Of a DNA stretch of 43,584 nucleotides, positions 31,522 to 40,232 are shown one piece after another. Position 1 is the first letter of the stretch; every line of letters starts with the position of its first letter. The DNA comes from JACVRU01 sp040902725 (GTDB lineage Bacteria; Actinomycetota; Thermoleophilia; Gaiellales; Gaiellaceae), in assembly GCA_040902725.1 (NCBI GenBank), contig JBBDWU010000013.1, positions 1-43,584 of the forward strand, read 5' to 3'. Below the pieces are notes generated by a model that was not told the origin of the DNA, searched no databases, and was given only the letters and a program-made list of their open reading frames with translations. The position numbers were made by a program, and so were the translations under genes.

Positions 31522-32765
31522 GCGGCCACCGCCTGAGCCGCGGCGAGGCCGCTGCGAACCGCGCCTTCCATCGTCGCGGGCCAGCCGGTGTCGGTCCAGG
31601 CGCCGGCGAGGTAGATGCCTTCGATCGCGGTCGGCCCGGGCCGCAGCGCCTGCGTCCCCGGCGCGCCCCGGAACGTCGCCTCCGGCTCGCGCGTGACGAA
31701 GAAGCGCTCGACGCTCGCCTCGCGGACGCGCGGGAAGAGCGCAGCCAGCGCGGGCAGGAACTCGGCGCGCAGCTCCTCCTGCGTCCGCTCCGCGTAGGCG
31801 CTCGCGCCGGAGACCGAGACGGCGAGGTACTGGCCGCGCTCCAGTCCCGACGACCCCGTGCGGTCGAAGACGAACTGCACCGGCGTCCCGAAGCCGGCGG
31901 CGAAGTCGTGGTCGGTCACGCGGCGGTCGTAGACCACGTGGACGTTCAGGATCGGCGAGAAGCCCAGCCCGCGCACGCGGTCGAGGCTCGGGACGAGCGC
32001 CGCCGCTTCGTCGTGGGGCACCGCGACCACGACCGCGTCGGCGTCCAGCTCGTCGAGCGAGCGCACGCGCGTCTTCGCCCGCACCTCGACGCCCGCGGCG
32101 GCGAGCGCCCGGTCGGCGGCGTCGCCGTGGAGCTGCTGCAGGGGGACGGCCGCGTAGCCGATGTCGGCGGCGGACGCCTCCTCCAGCAGCCCGACCCTGA
32201 AGACCATCGCCCCGAGCGCGAGCGAGGCCTCCTCCGCCGGCAGGTTGACGGCCGGCAGCGTGATCAGGTTCCAGAGCGCTGCCACTGCGCGCTGCGACTG
32301 GCCGTGCTCGGCGAGCCAGTCTCCGAAGGTTCGCTGGTCGAGCGCGGAGTCGGCGAGGTCGAGCCGGGCGAGCGCGCGGGCGGCGGGGAGGACTCGCAGC
32401 CGCTCGCGAGGGGAGAGGAAGTGATAGCGCGCGATCGCGCCTGCCAGGTGGAGCGGCGCGGGAAGACCGTTCCGGCGGAGGTGCGACTCGCGGCCGCCGG
32501 GCTCGAGCACCGGGATGTCGAGCCGCTTCTGGAGCACGACCTGGCCCTCGACTCCGAGCCGGCGGAGCAGCGCCAGGTACGCGGTGCAGCAGCGCAGGAA
32601 GACGTGCTGGCCGTTGTCGAGCCAGAGGCCGTCGCGCTCGACGGAGAATGTCGCGCCGCCGAGCCGGGGCCGCGCCTCGAGCAGCGTCACCTCGGCGCCG
32701 CTGCCGGCGAGCTCCAGCGCGGCGGTGATCCCGGCGAGCCCGCCGCCTACGACCACCGCTCTCAT
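31518..32765 (-). CDS. hpnE: Hydroxysqualene dehydroxylase HpnE
   Basis: 415 residues from ATG 32765: MRAVVVGGGLAGITAALELA is an FAD-binding Rossmann motif, followed by LLEARPRLGGATFS, DNGQHVFLRCCTAYLALLRR and the C-terminal FAD signature IEGIYLAGAWTDTGWPATMEGAVRSGL. HpnE belongs to the amine oxidase/phytoene desaturase family and converts hydroxysqualene to squalene. ATGA overlaps on both sides (hpnD and shc). Confidence 0.94.
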   Translation of the reverse strand: MRAVVVGGGLAGITAALELAGSGAEVTLLEARPRLGGATFSVERDGLWLDNGQHVFLRCCTAYLALLRRLGVEGQVVLQKRLDIPVLEPGGRESHLRRNGLPAPLHLAGAIARYHFLSPRERLRVLPAARALARLDLADSALDQRTFGDWLAEHGQSQRAVAALWNLITLPAVNLPAEEASLALGAMVFRVGLLEEASAADIGYAAVPLQQLHGDAADRALAAAGVEVRAKTRVRSLDELDADAVVVAVPHDEAAALVPSLDRVRGLGFSPILNVHVVYDRRVTDHDFAAGFGTPVQFVFDRTGSSGLERGQYLAVSVSGASAYAERTQEELRAEFLPALAALFPRVREASVERFFVTREPEATFRGAPGTQALRPGPTAIEGIYLAGAWTDTGWPATMEGAVRSGLAAAQAVAA

Positions 32766-33487
32766 GCGGCGGCCCCGATCAGGCTGCGCGCCGCGACCCA
32801 GCCCTTCTCCCAGGCTGGCAGCGAGATGCGCCGCTCGAGCACGAGCTCGGGCTCCGCCTCGATCCGCCGCAGGATCCGCCGGTACATGCCGGCCATCGCG
32901 GCGACGCTCGTGGCGCTCGGCCGGTCGAGGTAGGCGAGCACGCCGAGCCCGCGCGCGAACCATTCCTCCGCGCGGGCGGCCTCGAAGCGCACCAGCTCCG
33001 CCACGGGCCCCGAGGGCGGGTCGAGCGTCACGCGGAACCGCTCGAGATCCTCGAGCGGGACGTACATCCGCCCGCGCGCGAGATCCTCGCGGACGTCCCG
33101 CAGCACGTTCGTCAACTGGAGCGCGACGCCGAGGTCGTCGGCGAGCGGCTCGGCGGCCGCATGGTCGCTCGCCCCGAAGACGCCCAGCGAGAGCCGGCCG
33201 ATCGAGCCGCCCACGCGGCGTGCGTAGAGAAGCAGGTCGTCGAAGGTCTCGTAGGTCGTGCCGCGGACGTCCAGCTCGGCGCCGTCGATCAGATCGTGGA
33301 ACGGGCCGTGCGGCAGCGCCGCGCGCTCCTCGGCCAGCAGGCGGAGCTTTTCGTCCGCGGGGAGGTCGCCGTCGGCGATGTCGTCGATGCGGCGGGCGAC
33401 CGCGTAGACCGCGAACATCGCCTCGCGCCGGTCGCGCGGCAGGAGCCGGATGCCGTAGTAGAAGCTCGACCCCCTCGCGGAGCTCAC
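32762..33487 (-). CDS. hpnD: Presqualene diphosphate synthase HpnD
   Basis: 241 residues, GTG start. Squalene/phytoene-synthase fold with the two Asp motifs: AVYAVARRIDDIADGDL and QLTNVLRDVREDLARGRMYVP. Condenses two farnesyl diphosphates. Paired with HpnC and HpnE it makes squalene by the three-enzyme bacterial route. Four-base overlaps on both sides. Confidence 0.95.
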   Translation of the reverse strand: MSSARGSSFYYGIRLLPRDRREAMFAVYAVARRIDDIADGDLPADEKLRLLAEERAALPHGPFHDLIDGAELDVRGTTYETFDDLLLYARRVGGSIGRLSLGVFGASDHAAAEPLADDLGVALQLTNVLRDVREDLARGRMYVPLEDLERFRVTLDPPSGPVAELVRFEAARAEEWFARGLGVLAYLDRPSATSVAAMAGMYRRILRRIEAEPELVLERRISLPAWEKGWVAARSLIGAAA

Positions 33488-34254
33488 AGCACCCGCCGCG
33501 TCCAGGCCAGCCGCGCCGCCTTGCCGGCCCGCCGGCCGCCGCTTTCCACCGCTTCGAGCGCCGCCAGGCCGCCTCCGGCGAACGCCGCGACGGCCAGGCG
33601 CTGTCGCCCGCTCAAGGAGCGGATCAGGGGCAGGCCCGCCCTGAGCACCTCCCGTGCCCGTGCCGCCTCGAACGCCATCAGGGCGCGGAAACCCGGCCCG
33701 TCGAAGGCTCCCTCGCTGACGCCGAACCGCTCCAGGTCCTCCTGGGGGACGTAGACGCGGCCCGCTGCGTAGTCCTCCTCCACGTCCTGCCAGTGCTCGG
33801 CCAGCTGGAGGCCCGTGCAGATCGAGTCCGACCAGCGGACGCGCTCGGGCGTCGCCGCGCCGAAGACGTGCAGGACGAGCTCGCCGACCGGGTTCGCCGA
33901 GAGGTCGCAGTACGCGAGCAGCTCCTCGAAGCGCTCGTAGCGCGAGACGCGCTGATCCTGCCGGTTCGCCTCGATCAGGCGCAGCAGCGGGCCACGGGGC
34001 AGGTCGCGCGCGCGGGCGACGAGCGGGTGCTCGCCGCGCTCGAGGTCGGCCTCGATCCAGTCGAGCAGCTCGTTCCGGTCGCCCTCGGCCAGGTCGCCCG
34101 CGTCGTCGACGAGCCGGGCGAAGCCGTAGACGTCCCGCAGGCGGCGGCGAGTCTCCCTGGGCAGGACGAACAGCGCGACCGGGAAGTTCTCGCGCGCCGC
34201 CTTCGCGAGCACCTCGTCCGCGCGCCCGAGCGAGCGCGGCACGGCCGCGACCAT
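33484..34254 (-). CDS. hpnC: Hydroxysqualene synthase HpnC
   Basis: 256 residues from ATG 34254 (MVAAVPRSLGRADEVLAKAA). Squalene/phytoene-synthase fold, Asp motifs VYGFARLVDDAGDLAEGD and LQLAEHWQDVEEDYAAGRVYVP. HpnC converts presqualene diphosphate to hydroxysqualene. First gene of the operon; the 168 bp upstream (34255-34422) should hold its promoter but I cannot point to one. Confidence 0.93.
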   Translation of the reverse strand: MVAAVPRSLGRADEVLAKAARENFPVALFVLPRETRRRLRDVYGFARLVDDAGDLAEGDRNELLDWIEADLERGEHPLVARARDLPRGPLLRLIEANRQDQRVSRYERFEELLAYCDLSANPVGELVLHVFGAATPERVRWSDSICTGLQLAEHWQDVEEDYAAGRVYVPQEDLERFGVSEGAFDGPGFRALMAFEAARAREVLRAGLPLIRSLSGRQRLAVAAFAGGGLAALEAVESGGRRAGKAARLAWTRRVL

Positions 34255-34422
34255 GTCAGTGGCCCCCGCCGCCGGGACAGTTGTCGCCCTGTGCGGCTGC
34301 AAGGCTTCGCATCCCGGCGTCCTCAGTCGCGCCCGTAGCGCTGCGGCTACGGACGCTCCCTGCGTCCTTGGCCTGCTCGCCTTTCGCGCGCCCAGGACGG
34401 AACGTCCCGACGGCGGTGGCCA

Positions 34423-34872
34423 CTACTCCCCCGTGATCTGGATGAAGACCTTGCGGTCGCGAGCCCGGTCGAGCTCGCAGAAGAAGACCTTCTGCCAGCG
34501 GCCGAGGAGCAGCTGACCGTCCACGATCGGGATCGTCTGCGACGCCGACCCGAGCAGGCCGGCCCGCACGTGCGACCACCCGTTCGCGTGGAGGTCGTCG
34601 TCGTCGAGGCCCTCCGTGCGGATCGAGAGGTCGTCGTGGCGGTAGTACGCGCCCTCGTCGGCGATCCCGGCGAGCGTCTCGTGGAAGTCCTGGAAGAAGC
34701 CGCTCTCGCGCTCCTGGATCAACACGGTGCAGGTGGTGTGCGGCGAGTAGACGAGCGCCTGGCCGTTACGGACGCCGCTGCGCCCCACGGCGGAGAGCAC
34801 GTCGTCGGTCACGTCGACGAACTCTCCGGGCCCGGCGGTCGTCAGATCGTGATTCTCGAACAGGTGCTTCAT
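34423..34872 (-). CDS. YjbQ/UPF0047-family protein
   Basis: 149 residues from ATG 34872. Family motifs: FVDVTDDVLSAVGRSG, LVYSPHTTCTVLIQERESGFF (SPHTTxxVxxQE), YRHDDLSIR, NGWSHVRAGLLGSASQTIPI and LLLGRWQKVFFCELDRARDR. YjbQ proteins are small trimeric enzymes, reported with weak thiamine-phosphate synthase activity; true role uncertain. Same strand as the hpn operon but separated by 168 bp. Confidence 0.92.
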   Translation of the reverse strand: MKHLFENHDLTTAGPGEFVDVTDDVLSAVGRSGVRNGQALVYSPHTTCTVLIQERESGFFQDFHETLAGIADEGAYYRHDDLSIRTEGLDDDDLHANGWSHVRAGLLGSASQTIPIVDGQLLLGRWQKVFFCELDRARDRKVFIQITGE

Positions 34873-34911
34873 TGCCCTCCGCGGTCGAAGGGTGAATATA
34901 GAACATGACTG

Positions 34912-35964
34912 GTGGAAGGGCTTCGCGTCGCACTGGTGTGCCCGTACGCCTGGACGATCCCGGGCGGCGTGCAGACGCACGTCGCCGGCCTGGCCGCCGA
35001 GCTGCGGGGTCGCGGCGCGGAGGTGGACGTCCTCGCCCCGGCCGACGGGCCGGTCCAGGAGCCGGGTTTCGTGCCGCTCGGCCGCTCGCTCGGGTTCTCA
35101 TGGCAGGGCACGGTGACGCGCGTGGCGCTGACCCCGGCGGCCGTCGCGCGCACGGTCCGGGCGCTGCGGCGCGGCCGCTACGACGTCGTCCACGTCCACG
35201 AGCCGATGCTCCCCGCGGCGGGGCTGACCGCCGTCTTCGCGGCCCGCGCGCCGGTCGTCGCGACGTTCCACATGACGGCGAGCACCGCCCTCTGGTACCG
35301 GGTCTTCCTCCCCGTCGTCCGGCTCGCCGCGCGGCGGCTGGCCGCCCGCATTGCCGTCTCCGAAGAGGCGCGCCGCTTCGCGGAGGCGGTGCTGCCCGGC
35401 GCTTACCGCGTGATCCCCAACGCGATCCACGTCGCGGACTACGCCTCCTCGCGGAACGGGGGTGGGCCTCCGCGCATCCTGTTCGTCGGCCGCCCGGAGC
35501 CGCGGAAGGGGCTGGCGGTGCTGCTGCGCGCCTTCGAGCGGCTGCCGGGGGAGGCGACGCTCGACCTCGTCGGCGTGGACGAGGTGGCCGCGGGCGAGCG
35601 TGTCCGCGCGCACGGGCGCGTCTCCGACGCCGAGCGGGTTCGCCTCTTCGCGGAGGCGGATGTGCTCTGCGTCCCCTCCCTGGGCGGCGAGAGCTTCGGG
35701 GTCGTGCTGGTGGAGGGGATGGCAGCCGGGCTGCCGATCGTGGCGACGGCGATCCCGGGCTACGAGGCCGTGCTGCCGGAGTCCGCGGGGCGGCTCGTGC
35801 CTCCCGGCGACGAGGCGGCGCTCGCGGACGCGCTCGCGGAGCTGCTCGCCGATCCAGAGCTGCGGGCGCGGCTGGGGGAGGCCGGCCGGCGCGAGGCCGC
35901 CCGCTACGACTGGGGCCGGGTCGGCGACGAGCTCGCCGCGGTCTACGCCGAGGTCCTGCGCTGA
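34912..35964 (+). CDS. GT4 glycosyltransferase (PimA-like)
   Basis: 350 residues, GTG start (MEGLRVALVCPYAWTIPGGV). The PGGVQTHVAGLAAELRGRG opening is that of phosphatidylinositol mannosyltransferases and relatives. Then VVHVHEPMLPAAG, ATFHMTASTALWYRVF, ILFVGRPEPRKGLAVLLRAF and the donor-site SLGGESFGVVLVEGMAAGLPIVAT (E-x7-E). Transfers a sugar from a nucleotide donor to a lipid at the inner membrane face; donor and acceptor unproved. Followed by a PAP2 protein and a UPF0104 protein, pointing to a glycolipid cluster. Confidence 0.9.
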   Translation: MEGLRVALVCPYAWTIPGGVQTHVAGLAAELRGRGAEVDVLAPADGPVQEPGFVPLGRSLGFSWQGTVTRVALTPAAVARTVRALRRGRYDVVHVHEPMLPAAGLTAVFAARAPVVATFHMTASTALWYRVFLPVVRLAARRLAARIAVSEEARRFAEAVLPGAYRVIPNAIHVADYASSRNGGGPPRILFVGRPEPRKGLAVLLRAFERLPGEATLDLVGVDEVAAGERVRAHGRVSDAERVRLFAEADVLCVPSLGGESFGVVLVEGMAAGLPIVATAIPGYEAVLPESAGRLVPPGDEAALADALAELLADPELRARLGEAGRREAARYDWGRVGDELAAVYAEVLR

Positions 35965-36683
35965 GGTTCTCGGGGAAGCGCGAGATCGCGCTCGCGCTCG
36001 GCGCCTACGCGGTCTATCTGCGCGTGCGCGCGGCGGTCGACAACCCGGAGGGGCGCACGCGGGCTGCGCGCAACGCGCGGCGGCTGGAGGCGCTCGAGCG
36101 GCGGCTGGGGATCCACGTCGAGCCCGAGCTCCAGCGGCTGCTGCTCGACCGGCCGCGGCTACTGCGGGCGCTCTCGGCGGGCTACGTGATCCCGAACGTC
36201 GTCCTGACGGTCGGCTCGCTGGCGCGGCTCTTCTCCCACCGCCACCCTGACTACCACCGGATCCGCGCCGCCGGGCTCTTCTCGATCGTGGCGCCCTCGG
36301 CCGCGTTCTACGTCTTTCCCTGCGACGCGCCGCGGAAGCTGCCGCACATGGTGGACACGATCCGCGACGGGGGGATCGACCTCGAGTCCGGGCTCGTCGT
36401 GAAGCTCTACAACCCGATCGCCGCCTTCCCCTCGCTGCACATCGCGTTCGCGGTCGTGACGAGCGCCGCCGTGCTGGCGGAGGCCGACCATCCCGCCCTG
36501 CGCGCCGCGGCGATGGCCTATCCAGGCGCCGTCGCCTTCGTTGTCTTCGTGACGGGCAACCATTTCGTGCTGGACGCCGTGGCGGGCGCCGCCGTCGCCC
36601 TCGTCGGCCTCCGCGTCGGCTCAAACTACTACTGGCCTGGTCGGCCCACGGCCGGGTGGGGCACGGCGGGCAGGCGGACATAG
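35961..36683 (+). CDS. PAP2-superfamily membrane protein (PAP2_3 type)
   Basis: About 240 residues. The frame seems to open at CTG 35961, whose CTGA overlaps the glycosyltransferase stop as ATGA overlaps do elsewhere here; no ATG/GTG/TTG lies close upstream, the next being GTG near 36023. Several helices and the PAP2 catalytic words KLYNPIAAFPSLHIAFAVVTS (PSLH) and VTGNHFVLDAVAGAAVAL (GNHFxxD) are present. Such proteins remove phosphate from lipids or make phosphoinositol lipids. The 3' end overlaps the UPF0104 gene by 55 bp convergently. Confidence 0.82.
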   Translation: MRFSGKREIALALGAYAVYLRVRAAVDNPEGRTRAARNARRLEALERRLGIHVEPELQRLLLDRPRLLRALSAGYVIPNVVLTVGSLARLFSHRHPDYHRIRAAGLFSIVAPSAAFYVFPCDAPRKLPHMVDTIRDGGIDLESGLVVKLYNPIAAFPSLHIAFAVVTSAAVLAEADHPALRAAAMAYPGAVAFVVFVTGNHFVLDAVAGAAVALVGLRVGSNYYWPGRPTAGWGTAGRRT

Positions 36684-37636
36684 GCCGCGCGAACGGTTGC
36701 GCCGGCGATCACGCCCGGCAGGAACGGCAGCCAGAAGCTGAAGAAGCGGTACGCGAAGACGCCGAGCAAGGCGCCGCCGAGCTCGACGCCCACGAGCGTC
36801 AGCGCAAAGGTCATCGCGGCGTCGACGCCGCCGACGCCGCCCGCCGGCAACGGCAGAATCGTCACCGCGTAGCCGGTGGCGTAGCCGAGGACGAGCGGGA
36901 TCACTCCGATCTCGACGTCGAAGGCTCGCAACCCTGCCCAGAGCGTGACGAGGTCGCCCGTCCAGTAGAGCAGCGAGCCGCCGACAGCCTCCAGATGGCG
37001 CAGCGGACGCCCCAGGATCCGGCGGACGATCACGACGGAGGCGAGCGTGTCCGTGAACAGCCGCCGGATGCGCCCCTCCCCCGCGCGCACGCGCTCCCGG
37101 GACGTGAACCAGCGCCCGAGCACGAAGCAGAGCGGCACCGCCACCGCCCAGGCGATGGCCACCTCGGTCGTGACCTCCTCGGCCGCGCCCAGGAGCACGG
37201 CGGCCGCGAGCGCGGCCACCACGAGACCGAAGACCGCCCACTCGAGCGTCTTGAAGGCGACGACGCGCGCGAAGGCGGAGTGATGGTCGGCGCCGGTGCG
37301 GCGCAGCGCCCAGTAGTCGACGCCGAGCGCGCCGACGGCGTTCGCGACCGCGTAGGCGCCGAAGCTCGCGCCCACGATCCACGTCGTGAGGGAGAAGGGC
37401 AGCCGCGGCCCGCCGTCGACTCTGGCCGTGGCCCGGTAGGCCATGATGTAGCCCACGTAGGCCGCGACCTGGCCCGCCGCCAGCAGCGGCAGCCAGCGGA
37501 AGTCGGCGCTCTCGAGCTGGTCGAGCAGCTGCGCGTAGCCCGCCGCCTTGCCGATCAGCGCCGCGGTGCCGAGCGCGAGCACCACACCGCCGAGGCCGAT
37601 CAAAACCTGACGGCGGTGTCGCACGATCCAGCTCAC
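36629..37636 (-). CDS. Lysylphosphatidylglycerol synthase TM-region / UPF0104 family protein
   Basis: 335 residues, about eight helices. MSWIVRHRRQVLIGLGGVVL, then FGAYAVANAVGALGVDYWAL, VVAFKTLEWAVFGLVVAAL and the family-typical ILPLPAGGVGGVDAAMTFAL (P-x-GGxGxx-D/E) near the C-terminus. The soluble synthase domain of MprF is absent, so it is the flippase-like stand-alone form seen with glycolipid genes. ATG at 37636. Confidence 0.88.
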   Translation of the reverse strand: MSWIVRHRRQVLIGLGGVVLALGTAALIGKAAGYAQLLDQLESADFRWLPLLAAGQVAAYVGYIMAYRATARVDGGPRLPFSLTTWIVGASFGAYAVANAVGALGVDYWALRRTGADHHSAFARVVAFKTLEWAVFGLVVAALAAAVLLGAAEEVTTEVAIAWAVAVPLCFVLGRWFTSRERVRAGEGRIRRLFTDTLASVVIVRRILGRPLRHLEAVGGSLLYWTGDLVTLWAGLRAFDVEIGVIPLVLGYATGYAVTILPLPAGGVGGVDAAMTFALTLVGVELGGALLGVFAYRFFSFWLPFLPGVIAGATVRAAYVRLPAVPHPAVGRPGQ

Positions 37637-37654
37637 GAACGGAAACTAGAACGT

Positions 37655-38029
37655 TTAGAGCTTCGTCGCGAGCGCCTGGTCGACCGTGTCGTGCACCTCG
37701 AAGTGGCGGTCGAGCCCCGAGATCTCCAGCGCGCGGCGAGTCACCGCCCCGGGCGCGGCAATGAGGAACGCGCACCGGTTGGGAAAGCCCGCCCGCGCTT
37801 CGACGAGCACGCCGAGCGCGGTCGAGTCGAGGAAAGTCACCCCGCTCAGGTCGACCACGAGCCGCTCGGAGGCGCGCTCGCAGGAGGTCCGCAGCGCTTC
37901 CCGCACGACCTCGGCGTTGTAGAGGTCGAGCTCGCCCGCGAGCCGCACGACGACGGCGCCGTCGTTCTCCGAAACTTCCTGGACCGGCTGCTCGCCGAGC
38001 GAACCGGTCGCATCCCCGCCTGGTGCCAC
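37655..38029 (-). CDS. STAS-domain anti-sigma factor antagonist
   Basis: 124 residues; GTG start with an aggaggg site 6-7 bases ahead. STAS fold: DGAVVVRLAGELDLYNAEVVREAL and the phosphoacceptor loop RLVVDLSGVTFLDSTALGVLVEA, where Ser in DST would be phosphorylated by a partner kinase. No kinase or sigma factor is adjacent. Ends 18 bp before the UPF0104 start on the same strand. Confidence 0.92.
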   Translation of the reverse strand: MAPGGDATGSLGEQPVQEVSENDGAVVVRLAGELDLYNAEVVREALRTSCERASERLVVDLSGVTFLDSTALGVLVEARAGFPNRCAFLIAAPGAVTRRALEISGLDRHFEVHDTVDQALATKL

Positions 38030-38128
38030 GCTGTGCCCTCCTGTTGGTGTCCTCCCCGCAGGGTCCCGGCTGGAGAGTCGCGGGGATTGAACCAGAGGGA
38101 CACTAGGCCCGGCAACCGGGAGCCGCTA

Positions 38129-38596
38129 GTGTCCGTCGCCGTGCCCACCGCCGACGACCGCCTCGCCGAGCTCGGAATCGAGCTGCCGGAGTTCCCCTCG
38201 TTGCCGTTCACGCCGCGCCTGCGGCCCGTGCTCGTGCACGAGGGGCTCGCGTACCTCTCCGGGCTGGGGCCGGTGGGCGTCGAGGGGCGCGTGGGGGACA
38301 CGATGACCGCGGAGGAGGGCTACGAGGCGGCGCGCGCGACCGCTTTGCTGGCGCTCCGCCGGGTCGTGGACGAGCTGGGCGCGCTCGAGCGCGTGCGGCG
38401 CTGGGTGAAGGTGCTCGGGTTCGTACGCTCCGCGGACGGCTTCGGCGACCAGCCGGCCGTCCTGAACGGGTTCACGGACCTGATCGTTGAGGTCTACGGC
38501 GAGGAGCGCGGCCTGGCCGCGCGGAGCGCGATCGGCGTGAGCGAGCTGCCGGCGCGCATCCCCGTCGAGGTCGAGGCAATCGTGGCAGTGCGCTGA
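38129..38596 (+). CDS. RidA/YjgF-family protein (second copy)
   Basis: 155 residues from GTG 38129. Pattern: LAYLSGLGPVGVEGRVGDTM, YEAARATALLALRRVVDELG, RVRRWVKVLGFVRSADGFGDQPAVLNGFTDLIVEVYGEERG, ARSAIGVSELPARIPVEVEAIVAV, the last matching the canonical Rid active-site Arg-containing strand (ELPARIPVEVEAI). Belongs to the YjgF/YER057c group with N-terminal extension. Not similar at a glance to the operon-borne copy at 21838. Followed by the M32 peptidase 13 bases on. Confidence 0.9.
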   Translation: MSVAVPTADDRLAELGIELPEFPSLPFTPRLRPVLVHEGLAYLSGLGPVGVEGRVGDTMTAEEGYEAARATALLALRRVVDELGALERVRRWVKVLGFVRSADGFGDQPAVLNGFTDLIVEVYGEERGLAARSAIGVSELPARIPVEVEAIVAVR

Positions 38597-38609
38597 GAGG
38601 ACGAGAACC

Positions 38610-40115
38610 GTGGCGAAGAACAAGACGTACGAGCAGCTCGAGACTCGGCTCGCCGAGATCGCCGACCTGGGCCAGGTGTCCTCGGTGATCGGCTGGGACC
38701 AGCAGGTGATGATGCCGGAGGGCTCCGGCGCCCTCCGCGCGAACCAGCGCGCGACGCTGACCCGCGTCCTCTACGAGCTGTTCACGAGCCCGGAGATGGG
38801 CCGGCTGCTGGACGGGGTGCGCTCCTACGAGGAGTCCCTCGATCCCGATTCGGACGAGGCGTCGACGATCCGGGTCGCGCGCCGCGACTACGAGAAGGCC
38901 GTGCGGGTGCCGAGCGAGCTGCGCGCGGAGATCTCGCGCGCGTCCTCCGAGGGTCTCCAGGTCTGGGCGAAGGCGAAGGACGCCTCTGACTTCGCCACCT
39001 TCCTGCCCGCCCTCGAGCGGGCGGTCGAGCTGCGCCAGCGCTACATCGACTGCTTCGACGACTTCGACGAGCGGTACGACGTCCTGCTCGACGATTTCGA
39101 GCCGAACATGAAGAGCGCCGAGGTGCGCGCCGTCTTCGAGCGCCTGAAGGCGGACCTCGTTCCGCTCATCAAGGCGCTCGGCGAGGGCGACACCGACGAC
39201 GGGTTCCTCACCGGGCACTTCCCGATCGAGCGGCAGCAGGCGATCGCGCACGAGGTCCTCAACCTCTTCGGGCTCAAGCCCGACACCTGGCGGCTCGACC
39301 ACACGCGCCACCCGTTCGTCGGCGGGCCCGGCGGCGACGACGTCCGCATCACGACGCACTACCGGGAGTCGGACCTCGACTCGTTCTTCGCGACGATGCA
39401 CGAGTACGGGCACGCGCTCTACGAGAACCAGATCCCGCAGCACCTCGTGCGCGGCGTGCTCGGCACCGGCGTCTCGCTCGGCGTCCACGAGTCGCAGAGC
39501 CGGATGTGGGAGAACCTCGTGGGCCGCGGCCGGCCGTTCTGGACGTTCTTCTACCCGCGCCTCCAGGAGACGTTCCCCGAGCAGTTCGCCGACGTCGAGC
39601 CCGACCGGTTCTACGCGGCCGTCAACCGCGTGCACCCGTCCCTCATCCGCATCCACGCCGACGAGGTCACCTACAACATGCACATCATCCTGCGCTTCGA
39701 GCTCGAGCAGGACATGATCGAGGGCCGCGTCGAGCTGCGCGACCTGCCCGAGGAGTGGAACCGGCGGATGCACGAATACCTCGGCATCGACGTGCCCGAC
39801 GACGCTCGCGGCGTGCTCCAGGACATGCACTGGGGCGGCGGCCACATCGGCTACTTCTCGACCTACGCGCTCGGGAACGTCATGTCGGTGCAGATCTGGG
39901 AGCGCGTCAAGGAGGACGTCCCCGACCTGGAAGAGCAGTTCGAGCGGGGCGACTTCAGCGCGCTACGGGATTGGCTCGGCGAGCGGCTCCACAGCCTCGG
40001 CCGGAAGTTCGCGCCCCAGGACACGCTCGAGCGCATCACCGGCTCCCGCATCGACCCGGCGCCGTACCTCCAGTACCTGCAGACCAAGCACGGGGCAGGT
40101 CAAGCGACGCGGTGA
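38610..40115 (+). CDS. M32 family metallocarboxypeptidase (carboxypeptidase Taq)
   Basis: 501 residues, GTG start with an agagga site. The zinc site ATMHEYGHALYENQIP (HExxH) and second-shell GVHESQSRMWENLVGRGRPFW (HESQSR) are present, with LTGHFPIERQQAIAHEVLN, ITTHYRESDLDSFF and HLHPSLIRIHADEVTYNMHI-type motif VHPSLIRIHADEVTYNMHII downstream. Cleaves C-terminal residues in the cytosol. Full length for the family. An intrinsic terminator follows. Confidence 0.96.
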   Translation: MAKNKTYEQLETRLAEIADLGQVSSVIGWDQQVMMPEGSGALRANQRATLTRVLYELFTSPEMGRLLDGVRSYEESLDPDSDEASTIRVARRDYEKAVRVPSELRAEISRASSEGLQVWAKAKDASDFATFLPALERAVELRQRYIDCFDDFDERYDVLLDDFEPNMKSAEVRAVFERLKADLVPLIKALGEGDTDDGFLTGHFPIERQQAIAHEVLNLFGLKPDTWRLDHTRHPFVGGPGGDDVRITTHYRESDLDSFFATMHEYGHALYENQIPQHLVRGVLGTGVSLGVHESQSRMWENLVGRGRPFWTFFYPRLQETFPEQFADVEPDRFYAAVNRVHPSLIRIHADEVTYNMHIILRFELEQDMIEGRVELRDLPEEWNRRMHEYLGIDVPDDARGVLQDMHWGGGHIGYFSTYALGNVMSVQIWERVKEDVPDLEEQFERGDFSALRDWLGERLHSLGRKFAPQDTLERITGSRIDPAPYLQYLQTKHGAGQATR

Positions 40116-40182
40116 ACCACCTCCCGGGGGATGCGTGAAGCCGCTCCCCTCGGCGAAGATCCGGTCTGGACGGCGGTAAATG

Positions 40183-40220
40183 GAGGCGGATCCTATGCGG
40201 CAGGATCCGCCTCTTCTTTA
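40183..40220 (+). terminator. Rho-independent terminator after the M32 peptidase
   Basis: GAGGCGGATCCT (40183-40194), 7-base loop, AGGATCCGCCTC (40202-40213): perfect 12-bp stem followed by TTCTTTA. Separates the peptidase gene from the SOD gene (ATG 40233), whose promoter must lie within or just after it or be read through. Confidence 0.8.
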
Positions 40221-40232
40221 TGGTCCCCCCAG

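Noticed and set aside
30079..31536. Long open frame (485 codons) antisense to shc, and similar long frames opposite hpnH, WaaL-like and M32 genes
   Set aside because: High GC makes stop-free antisense frames common; the translations are Arg/Ala/Gly/Pro-rich with no recognisable motifs, while the opposite strands carry full family signatures.
34255..34422. Small gene in the hpnC-yjbQ spacer
   Set aside because: Frames on both strands are Arg/Ala-rich and cross into neighbouring genes; nothing defensible.
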